Shown here in pieces: positions 55,054-64,000 of a stretch of DNA of 64,000 nucleotides (position 1 is its first letter; each line of letters opens with the position of its first letter). The notes under the pieces are model-generated. The model did not search any database. It was not told the origin of the DNA and worked only from the letters and a program-made list of their open reading frames with translations. Both the position numbers and the translations under genes were made by a program. Source of the DNA: Mermis nigrescens. Lineage: Eukaryota > Nematoda > Enoplea > Mermithida > Mermithidae. The DNA lies in assembly GCA_036768485.1 (NCBI GenBank), contig JAVLUZ010000141.1, positions 4,849,349-4,913,348 on the forward strand. The letters are read 5' to 3'.

Positions 55054-55197
55054 ATGCTTTTTAATCGTAATCATTACTTTATTTTGTTGATCGCTTTGGT
55101 CAATGCTCAGAAGCCGCAGTCTTTTGATAGTATTAGCTCCGGTTATGGTTGCTTACTGCAGTGCATGGGGGATTGCCTAAAAGATGATAAACCCACA
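55054..55197 (+). CDS. Anosmin-like exon 1
   Basis: ATG 55054, signal peptide about residues 1-18, then QKPQSFDSISSGYGC and two more cysteines. 48 codons, donor CCCACA/GTAAGT. Confidence 0.65.
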
Positions 55198-58100
55198 GTA
55201 AGTTTCAATATTTATTTACCGTTTCGTGCCGGAAAAGTTAAAAAACTTGATCCTGTATCTATCGTGAATTTAGACTTTTAAATATCTTTCTCAATTTCAC
55301 TTATTGTTGTACGAAATTCAACTGTAATATGGACAAAACACTAAAATGTATGCTTTGATTTTTCAGATCATAATTCTCAATATTTTCCTATTTTATACGA
55401 AAAATCCATAGCCTAAGCAGCTTGTGATCATGCAAAACTGCGGTGTGGTACGAATGGATGAAAAAATGTTATGAATCAGCAAAGTTTAGAATCTAAAATA
55501 AAACGTGAGCCACCACCACGTGCCATGAAGCATTGATCGATAAAAGTTCTGTTCAAAACGAAAAAAAGCAACGCGCTAGTGAAAATGATTTTCATTTACC
55601 ATGCGCAATTTTCGCACATTTCACTAGCTGCATAGGCTATATATTATTATTTATAAAATTAATAGTATTGAGAGTTATGATGGGAAAAATTATAAAATAA
55701 AGTTTTAATGTTCTGCCCATATGATAGTATATGTAATTTCGAACAAAAATGTTCAGAAATTGAGAACGATATTAAAAATTCAAATCAATGATAGTGTCAC
55801 CTTGTTTGTATCGACTTCTAAATGTACGAACGAAACTTATGCAATCGAAGTTTATTTATAAATTGCATGAGTAAATATGTAAATATTTGTTTCCATTTTC
55901 TATTCAAGTGGCATGATTCAGGTAGATCAAATTAGAGACTGCAAAATCAAATGCAAAAGTCAAATGGGCAACGTAAAATGCGTAAGCGGCTCTTTGATTC
56001 ACGAGTTTCATGAATGTTTGTATATTCTTGATTTTCTTAGCTCGAAAATGAAGATCAATGTGACGACGTCTGCAAAAACGCTGGCAAAAATACGCTCAGG
56101 AGAGATGGTTAGTCAGTCGGCTTATAAATTATCATGCCTATCAGACATGTACAGCTCAAGAATTCTGGGGGCGTTAATTTTTCAAAGTGCCATTTTTGGG
56201 CTCAGGAATGGTGGATACTCGTCAAAAACATCGTTTTCGGCCTTTCTGACGAGACTCTTATCTTACTAATACATTAATGCATAAAAACTTCGAGAAAAGT
56301 CAACAAAATCGAATAAATTGAAAATTTAGTCAATAAAATAAGTAGTTGGTGTGAAACGCCGGAAATTTGACACTTTTGAGCGGTTAGATAGCACAGCACC
56401 TTTTATACGAATTTTTTGGAAACCTCTAGGAGAACTCGAATTATGGGAAGGGGTGAAATGATATCTGAGTTGGGTGAAAACTCCTAAACCCACAGATTAT
56501 GTTGTAAAGTGCTTATATGGCAAAAGATCTCTCTATAGGCATTTAAGAAATAAATTTGATTGCAAGAACTTAATTTATTGAAATTCGCTTTTTTAAGAAC
56601 ATTTATGATGTCAAGTCTAACTTCATAGAATGATTTTTGCTAACAAGTGTTCATTTCTGATTAATCATATTTGTAGATATGGTTTGCTATAATTTTGATC
56701 TTTCTATCTTTCTTTTTTGATTATATACGAGTATTATATAAATGAATATTATTGATCTGGCGATCGGCGAATGCTACACTTTTTCCCTGATAGTAATTAT
56801 GCAACCTTGAATTTCGATCATTCTTTTTTCTGCTTCGGTACAGTAAAATTCACTTGGCTAAGCTAATAGCTTTTGGCATACTTTGTAAAAACTAAAGCAA
56901 TGACGAAAACTTTTTCAACTTTTTTGATCAAGTAAATAGCCCAATAAACTTTTGTTCCACTTTGGTCAAAATAAATAGAATCGTCAAATTTTTATATAAA
57001 TTTCACGTCTGTCATCTATTTAGATAGTTTAGAGCGACTCCATTTATCTGTTAATCCATCGTCCACCTTCAAAGGATCCAGAATTATTGAAATTACATGG
57101 AAAAATGTTGCCCACGTTCGGCTTTACGTTGCACGATTCAGGGAAGCAAACGGGACTTGGATGTATCAGGTTAACAAATTCATGCATGTATGGGCATTCA
57201 AAATTTTTTTACTGTGTTTCTGTGTTCTGTTCTGACTTAAAGTGCTCTGTAGTCAGGCACGTAGCTGTGGGGGGGACTGGAGGGGTTCGGACCTCCCCAA
57301 AAATTCAGAAAAACCGGAAAAATAGGACTTTTCACCTGTTATTTTGTGCTATTTTTGGCTTAGGCCCCCCAAAATTGGTGTTGGTCCCCCCAAAATAGGA
57401 GGGCCAGCTACGTGCCTGCCTGTAGTATGTTCTTTAGATTCTTCAGAGCTGTCTAAAGTACAGTGAAGAGCTTCCTTTTAGACAATTTTCAATTATCAAA
57501 GAATCAGCGATTGCTAACCAGGAAAAAAGAATTAAGGAATAAGCTTCGCAACAGAAAAGAAGCAAAAAATGGAAAAATTATTTTTTCTAATTAAACACTG
57601 CTCCTTTCAAATGCAATTAAATTTTTTTGCTGTTAATACAGGAATAAGAAATAGAAAATCATCATTTGACAGAATGGTGAAGAAAAACAGAAAAGAAAGA
57701 AGAAACATGCTCCTGATAATATGAGGGCAGTAGACGTGATCAGGATTATGAACTAAGCGAGTATTTGCAAAAGAATATTACAAACCTGGCAATTCCTTAG
57801 ATATTTAAAATTTTCTTCCGTCGATTATGGCACTTTTTGAAATGATTTTTCGTGAACAGCGAATGAAAAAATATATTCCTTACTTTGCAGGAGTCAAACG
57901 CCAATAGTTTTATATTCGTGAGGCCGAAAACCTGCACAACGTATCAATTCCAAGTTGCTTATTTGGTTAAGAATGCTAACGAGGGCATACTCATAAGCCC
58001 GTTCTCTCCTGTTTTCTCTTTGGGTAAATCCACTACTTTCTTAGCATGGTAGAATCTATGTTACACAACAAACTGAATAAACGTTAAGTAAACTCAGCTG

Positions 58101-61100
58101 AAACTTTTTTCAGAGAATTTCAGGGAATTCTAATAAGAGAAAATAATAAATACATTAAATGCAATTAAACGGATACACCACCTAATAATTTATCGAATTA
58201 TGCAAATTCTCGCATGCATTTTTTGCACTTTACTCGAATGCATTAATTTAAAGCGTAAAAATAAAAAATTCTGGCGCAAGTTGCATTAGTAGAAAGCCTT
58301 CAATGTGCTTGACTTAAAATTAGATTCATCGGATTTATTTGTTTATTTATTATTCAGTTATTTAACATTTATTATATTTAGCTTCCCTAAAAATCCTGTT
58401 CTAAAATAAAGAACGATTAAACTTACACGAATTAGCTTAGGAAAGTAAATTTAACACAACAAAATCTTTAAAATTAATTTGAAGAACATTAAACACGTAC
58501 AAAAACTGAGTTTTTGAGCCTGACTTAGTGCGGTAAAATGCTATGAAAATTACTCTTATTCACTACAGTAATATGCCAAATCGACTGATTTTTCAAATTT
58601 CTAAATTATTCTTAACATTAAGCCATTAAAATTCTTAACATTTGCAAAATTTTTCTTCAGTTCCGTTTCGGTGCAATTAATGGCTAAGTTTAACATTCAT
58701 GATTTCTTATAGTTCCGAAAATCCGGTAAATATATAATCTGAAGGGTACTTCGCACATAGACCGGACCGGATAAAGCCATTTTGGTTTTTTTCAAGCTGA
58801 GTAATTTTTGAACTACAAATGAATTACATGCCAACACATTTTATGCATATGCATTTGAAGCTGCAAAGTATTGCTGTGTTACGAGCTGAATAGCAGCTTC
58901 TTTAAACTCCATTGCTGCAGACTTGGCTATGCCTCTGTACCGAAACCAGTGAAAGCTTTTTTGGCTGATTTCAGTAATACTGGGTAACCATGTAGTCCAC
59001 CGTTTCCAAAAAACTTCGGTTATTTACAGATTATGAGGACTTTTAAGATTTGTGGAACGCACAAAGAATCGATGAGACTCAAAGAGTTCACCTTACTTTT
59101 GCAGAATTTTTGGGATTAAGAATCTGAGGAATTTAAAAAAATTGAAAACTAAAAATATAGATTTTCGAATATCAACTTTGAATTAATAATCGATTTGAAA
59201 TATGAAAAATTCAAGAATCAAGTGAGTCAGAAAATTCGATGATCTCAGGTAAATCAGCCACTACAGATTTTAGAAAATTCGTCATTTTCAATATTTAATT
59301 TCTACCGGATTAGCTATTAAGAAGCTAGAAACACGCTGTTTTTATTCTAATATGAGTACGTATCTCGTAATAAAGGTTTTGTTACTCAACTGAAATAGCG
59401 TAGAAATATTATTACTAGAGCATAGTAATGATTCAGTTGCTGATTGCATAGGCGGATTCAAGGAAGCGGGGCGGCTGCCCTTCCTCCATAGGCTCAAATA
59501 AAGAATGAATATACAAATTGCAATGATTTTTGACCTTCAGTGGTCATAATTTCTCAAATTTTTCCGGCATTTCGCGCCGGGTTATACCTATTAATGACAT
59601 TTATTTACTTTATAAGTCATAGTTTGGCTCAGTGAATAGGTTTTAAACGATTTTAAGAGCAGGAACAGCTTTTAAAGCATAGTTTCCTTCTATTTCAAAC
59701 ATAACTTTTAAAAATTTTCGACATCACTTGTCGATTGCTACAAATGCAGGCGATAGAATAGTAATTCAAACTTCTAAACGTTCTTCCGCTTTAATTCGCA
59801 ACTTTTCCGGCGTTTCGCGCCCGATTTTATCTAAACTCGGAGAAATTTAAAGATGTTTTCTAACGAATTTGTCGAAAATGTAGAAAGTTCTTTTATAATG
59901 TTGCGCCAAAGGGATTTTAAATAAAAGAAGACAACGCAAAAAGTTTGAAAAACGCATCTCGCACTTGGAGGGCCAATTTTGGACGTATTTTCGACGTTTT
60001 TGGAGAAGTTGGGGAACCGCCCCTTTAGGAAAATCTTAGATACGCCACTGACTGATTGTCGTACTTATGTATGTTCTTGAGGCTTTGGGTTTTGAGCATG
60101 CTTGGACAGAACCAAAATCCCTTCAGGGCCGGTGTAGGCAAGTAGGGCTTGCATCGAATTTCGATGGTAAAACTTGGTTTTGCATTTCATTAAGATCTGC
60201 TTACCTGGCGAAATGCCAGTAGTCTCTTCAGAATTTTTAATTCCAAAAAAAGATAAAAAATATTCAGCGATTCTTTCTCTCAATCAAATGAATTTTCTGA
60301 CGCATCGTGCTGATAATCAAGTGATATGAAGCTCAAGTGATACTTTTTGACCATGAACGAGTATCGTGAGATTTTTGTTAAATATTTCGCTTAATCTCTT
60401 ACGCTTGTGCATTATAGCATATAAGAGCATATACTTACATTTTCGTATTTTTACAAGCGCTGAAAAATCGATTTTTGACTACGGACCCATCGTTAAGTGC
60501 GAAAAGTAAATCTAAGCAGAGTTTCTGCTGCAGACCCCCAATTCCGTTGTTGTAAATGTTCAAAGCATACATGGGCAGACACCGATTTTTGGGGAGGGGT
60601 CTGACGGGAAAATATCGAAAAACACCAAAAACTTCAATTCTGGGGTATATCGTAATCTTCGAAGGTATTTTGGGTTCTCTGGGTCTAAATCCCATGTGGG
60701 CGTAGGGTAGGGAGATTAAGACCTCTAGAAATCAACACCCAAATACCATAAGTTAAATTCAATTTAAAAGCATGTTGAAGTTTAACGTGCTTTTATGATT
60801 TGTGTCAATCCCGCCCCATCCAGAGCCCCGAACGTCCCAGAATTCGGTTGCTGCCCATACATGGTCTAAACTGCCAAACTCTTGTTGTGCCCACGTGAGT
60901 GCTAAGTATTTACATAAAAATTGATATGAATCCGAAGATCAGTACAGAAAATATAAAAATACTTTGAAAACTAAAAATAAAATAGTATATGTATGTTGCT
61001 AGCAGATCATCGAGATATGTAAACCCTCGTATTCAACTTTCAGAACCAACTCCGACTTGGTCCGCAAAAATCGCCAGCACGCCGACTTTACTCTATTTGA

Positions 61101-61291
61101 ACAAAAGTCGCCCATTTGTCGACGAAACGAATGATGAAAAAATCGACAATGCGTCGATCGTATTACGGCACAAAGTAGTTCTTCCTCACGGTTATGCCGC
61201 CGATGATTTCAAATTCGTCGGCAAATACTGGCGGATTTATCATTGCGATACGGAGCCTAATTACGGTCCATTAATCGTTACTTTCAGCAAG
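55054..61291 (+). CDS. Secreted Cys-rich/fibronectin-III protein, anosmin (KAL-1)-like, partial
   Basis: Six exons: 55054-55197, 55922-55981, 56041-56107, 57024-57169, 57891-58023 and about 61006-61291. The first five join in correct phase. A signal peptide (FILLIALVNA) precedes three short Cys-rich exons (GCLLQCMGDC; DCKIKCKSQ then KC; QCDDVCKN), then one fibronectin type III domain over exons 4-5 (RIIEITWKN, ARFREANGTW, TTYQFQVAYLV). Exon 6 (VLPHGYAADDFKFVGKYW) may be part of a second, diverged repeat; its phase does not match exon 5, so an exon may be missing between. Cys-rich N terminus plus FN3 repeats is the layout of anosmin, an extracellular heparan-sulphate-binding protein, but no WAP domain is seen. 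No terminal stop: the gene likely continues past the window. Confidence 0.5.
55922..55981 (+). CDS. Anosmin-like exon 2
   Basis: Acceptor ATTCAG, donor TGC/GTAAGC, exactly 20 codons in phase 0: VDQIRDCKIKCKSQMGNVKC. Confidence 0.65.
56041..56107 (+). CDS. Anosmin-like exon 3
   Basis: Acceptor TTCTTAG; LENEDQCDDVCKNAG; donor GATG/GTTAGT, phase 1. Confidence 0.6.
57024..57169 (+). CDS. Anosmin-like exon 4, first half of FN3
   Basis: Acceptor CTATTTAG supplies two bases completing the phase-1 codon of exon 3. RIIEITWKNVAHVRLYVAR with the conserved FN3 tryptophan; ends at CAG/GTTAAC. Confidence 0.65.
57254..57418. mobile_element. Small hAT-type MITE
   Basis: 165 bp with TIRs CAGGCACGTAGCTG and CAGCTACGTGCCTG; duplication TCTGTAGT/CCTGTAGT (seven of eight). 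In intron 4 of the anosmin-like gene. Confidence 0.9.
57891..58023 (+). CDS. Anosmin-like exon 5, second half of FN3
   Basis: Acceptor CTTTGCAG, phase 0. FVRPKTCTTYQFQVAYLVKN has the tyrosine-corner pattern of FN3 domains. Donor TTTGG/GTAAAT, phase 1. Confidence 0.65.
58024..59446. other. Intron 5 of the anosmin-like gene, first part
   Basis: AT-rich. A search for an exon that would fix the phase between exons 5 and 6 found none I can support. Confidence 0.4.
59447..60050. mobile_element. Family E hAT-like MITE, full length
   Basis: 604 bp from CATAGGCGGATTCAAGG to TAGATACGCCACTG; duplication GCTGATTG/ACTGATTG (seven of eight). Contains the palindromic core CGGCATTTCGCGCCGGG and TTTTTGGAGAAGTTGGGG. 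Confidence 0.85.
60566..60863. mobile_element. MITE-A-like element
   Basis: CATACATGGGCAGAC at the left and TTGCTGCCCATACATG at the right, with CAATTCTGGGG and CGTCCCAGAATTCGG inside. Related to 33459-33600. Confidence 0.6.
61006..61291 (+). CDS. Anosmin-like exon 6 (probable)
   Basis: Open from acceptor GCTAGCAG to donor AGCAAG/GTAAAT: beta-rich sequence with HKVVLPHGYAADDFKF and YWRIYHCDTEPNYGPLIVTF. Its less AT-biased codon use than the surroundings supports coding. The phase at the left end is unresolved. Confidence 0.6.
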
Positions 61292-61451
61292 GTAAATCTA
61301 TCATGCGAAGCGAATGTAAAGACATCTGAAAGACACGGAAATTTTTGATTTTAGCAATAATATTCCGCTTGTTACGTGGAAGAGATACTTCTAACGTTTG
61401 GTGATATAAAAGGCGAGAAACTTGATTATTTCTAGTACATGATCCATGTAC

Positions 61452-61625
61452 TATAGTCTGTTTCACATATAAGTTTGCGCATAAATTTTAAGAATTTTTT
61501 CGAAAGTTAGCCGACGGATTACGATAATTATATGTATGTCAAATCAAAGCTATAATCATAATCTGTCGGCTTATTGTCGGACAATTTTTAAAATGTATGC
61601 CCAAACTTGTGTGACACAAACTATA
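61452..61625. mobile_element. MITE-C copy 2
   Basis: 174 bp, TATAGTCTGTTTCACATA to GTGACACAAACTATA. Interior GACGGATTACGATAATTAT and ATAATCATAATCTGTCGG pair as in 30881-31049. Confidence 0.9.
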
Positions 61626-61825
61626 GGAACATTTTTAACAGTAGTTCGTACTAACGATAACAATGACCTCTCGCTTCTTTTTCAAAAATACATTCGTTCG
61701 GATTTGGAGGGTGTAAGAAGTGGCTGACCCATTTGATGAAATAAAATATGTTAGTACTTTCAAAGGATTTTCGCCATCGTCTGTCGGACTTCGGCGCAGA
61801 GTACTCAAATTTATTGAACTTGACT

Positions 61826-62215
61826 TTTGCAAGAGCGGAGGGCGGGGCGGCCAGCCATCCCCCCACATTATCGTAAAAAATTGGACGCAATAAAGAATCA
61901 TGTGTATTTTTCGATGATTTTAGTCATTTTTATCCTGATTTTTCAAATTTTTTTGACGCTTCGCGCGCCGGGGTACTACTCTTATGACATGTCAGAAGAG
62001 TAGTTTTTGTACAGAAAAATGATTTCGTGATTCTTCTAACGATTTCTCGAATAAAGGCACAATAATTTAAATACTTTTATCCAATATTAGCGAAAACTCG
62101 AACTCTTTTTGCGTTTCGAGCCAAATCCTTTAGTTGCTATTATTTAATTCAGCTCTAAGAATTAAATCTTAATATAGAACGGAGCTTTAGCGGCGTTTTG
62201 CGCCGATTTTAGCGT
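61826..62215. mobile_element. Family E relic
   Basis: GGGCGGGGCGGCCAGCCATC at the left, CGCTTCGCGCGCCGGGG inside and GGCGTTTTGCGCCG near the right; ends not defined. Confidence 0.5.
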
Positions 62216-62227
62216 TCGATCCCAACT

Positions 62228-63440
62228 TGGCGCATGTCTTAACTTGGCGCATGTCTGAAGTTGGCGCCCTTCTAAACTTGGCGCCTTTTGTTTTCTTGTA
62301 TGAACTTGGCGCCCATCTAAACTTGGCGCCTATTTTCACTTGGCGCATATCTAAACTTGGCGCCTATTGTTACAAGTCTCGATTGTGACTGAACTTGGCG
62401 CACGTCTGAACTTGGCGCATGTATGAACTTGGCGCATATCTATGTTTGGCGCATGAAAATGGATAGAGGTGTAGGCATAAGGGTAGGAAACGGGCAGCCC
62501 TCCCCTGTAGGTTTGGGTAGCGTCTGGGCAGAATAAATATTGATCCACTCCTGAATGTTAAGGGGTTGCCAATGCCATACACGCGAACAGCACAAGGGCG
62601 GATTTAAGGGAGGGTGCAGGGGGCCGCTCCCGCCCCTCAAGATAACGATTGACATGTAATTTGCAACGATTTTCGGCTGTTGATGATCACAATTTCTCAA
62701 ATTGTCCCGGCGTCGGAAATGCCGTTCTATTTATTTTTTTAAAATCAGACAAACTTAATGATTTTCTGCAAAGAATCAGCATAAGTCTCTTAGATTTTCG
62801 AAAAAATTTCGCGCTAAGTGATTTAAAAATAAAAGTATATGATGCGAAACGCTGGAAAAAGTTTTTAATTTGAACGTGTAAGGTAAATATTTGTATCTAT
62901 TTTATAACAGTTTTCGGAAAAGTCAAGCTACCACCCCCATTTACGGAAATCCTAGATCCGCTATGCACGCACACCACGGAACTTTCGGGAAGGGGTGAAA
63001 AACATTTTCTAAAGTACTTGTTTTGGGGCCCAGAAACGCTGGATACATATCAAAAACATCGTTTTCAGCCTTAATTATTAAGCTATTTCTTCTTAGGTGA
63101 TTGAAACATGAAATTTTTTCAAAAATGAAAAAAATTCAACAAAATTAATTTATACGTGAAAAAAGGTCGTTTGGCACTAATTCATAACATATAACTATTG
63201 GGCTAAATCTTTAGTTCGCATTCAGTGTATACCGATTCAGAAAGGCCCTTTATTTATAGGAGCTGATACAACAGTTATATACATATACCAAGCCCGACGG
63301 GTCTCCGAATTAATACATGTGCTCAGTTCAGTCATGCGCCAAGTTCAGACATGCGTCAAGTTCAGTCATGCGCCAAGTTCAGTCATGCGCCAAGTTCAGA
63401 CATGCGCCATGTTCCTACATGCGCCAAGTTCAGTCACAAA
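62228..63440. mobile_element. Fold-back element FB4 with 17-bp repeat arms
   Basis: The left arm (62228-about 62455) repeats AACTTGGCGCATGTCTG, the right arm (about 63314-63438) the complement ATGCGCCAAGTTCAGAC. The loop contains a family-E element and unrelated sequence. Short frames over the arms are artefacts. Confidence 0.85.
62595..62965. mobile_element. Family E copy in the FB4 loop
   Basis: AAGGGCGGATTTAAGGG to TAGATCCGCTATG; flanks ACAGCACA and CACGCACA agree at six of eight bases. Shares TGTAATTTGCAACGATTTTC with the copy at 53783. Confidence 0.65.
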
Positions 63441-64000
63441 AAATGAAAAAGATATTTTGGAATTTTCTGAATTTTTGTACGTCAGAAATGATTTTGTCTA
63501 CCAAAACATGAAGAAAAACCGTTACTTTAGGCATAATTGACGCATTTTTCGGACTATTTCTGACACTTTCGAAAAATTTGGGGTTCCGCCCCCTCCTGTC
63601 AGAAGATCCTTCCTCCACCATTGGCTTTACGAGCCTTTTTTCAGAAATTTATTTCTCATGCCCAGCAAACATTTTCTGGTCCTTATTAAACTTATTAAGT
63701 AAAAGCGTACATAGTTTTCTTAGTGATTAGAATTGTATTACATAGTATAAACGGAAAGGGTGGTGCTGCACTTTCAGATATCTTTAGCTATTTTTACCAG
63801 CGGGATTTTCGAAGTTTTTGACCCTGTGCACCAGTTTTTCGCTTTATACGTTAATTGACGAAATTATTTCATTATTTTTTCAACTGCGAATTTCACATTT
63901 TTTCGCTTCAGAAATAATTTCGCTTACAGCAAAGTAGTGAAAGACGCTATTTTGTGCATAATTAATGGCTTATATTCTTAAACTATTTTTGACAGATTTG
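63441..64000. other. No gene recognised; family E end fragment at about 63540-63625
   Basis: GGACTATTTCTGACACTTTC and AAAATTTGGGGTTCCGCCCC resemble the right end of family E. The remainder is AT-rich without a supported frame. Confidence 0.45.

Noticed and set aside
62215..63540. CRISPR-like regular short repeats
   Set aside because: The 17-18-bp units are directly adjacent with no unique spacers, occur in inverted pairs, and the window is animal-like; they are fold-back arms. The same applies to 32908-33783 and 35783-37076.

Overview
The window reads as nuclear DNA of an invertebrate animal, probably an arthropod. It is AT-rich and gene-poor, its host genes are split into small exons with large introns, and most of the sequence is transposable elements. 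The arthropod assignment is inference from element types and gene style; nothing in the window fixes a species. All calls are from reading sequence and translations by eye; no database search was run.

1-17,080 is a nest of DNA transposons. A hAT-like element (963-17079) is split by a PIF/Harbinger-like element (1397-16901, CAG target duplication). That holds its own decayed transposase and Myb-like gene, a second smaller Harbinger-like element (15750-16665), and an inserted hAT element (1915-12639, 8-bp duplication CTAGTCAT). Inside the hAT lie a large fold-back structure with tandem-repeat arms (2012-7629) and several small non-autonomous elements, one of which split the hAT transposase with a perfect 8-bp duplication.

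17,940-29,627 is an 11.7-kb LTR retrotransposon of Ty3/gypsy type. One 2483-residue reading frame runs gag, then an envelope-like glycoprotein with signal peptide and membrane anchor, then two successive retropepsin-like domains, reverse transcriptase, RNase H and integrase. Envelope between gag and pol, and two protease motifs, are both unusual. About 2.7 kb between pol and the 3' LTR carries small accessory frames, one weakly like a 3'-5' exonuclease.

29,628-34,488 holds small inverted-repeat elements, degenerate TTTACAC-rich repeats and a second fold-back with minisatellite arms.

34,489-49,933 (+) is a seven-exon rhodopsin-like GPCR gene. Its introns carry a third fold-back, a degenerate tandem array (41.1-43.4 kb), long-TIR MITEs and a stack of four hAT-type elements inserted at one GGTAC site. 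55,054-61,291 (+) is a secreted cysteine-rich plus fibronectin-III gene resembling anosmin/KAL-1, probably continuing beyond the window. A fourth fold-back lies at 62,228-63,440.

The main candidates for something undescribed are the gag-env-PR-PR-pol retroelement, the recurring fold-back architecture with different arm repeats each time, the Harbinger-like ends whose repeated heptamer changes as a set between elements, and the GGTAC insertion stack.
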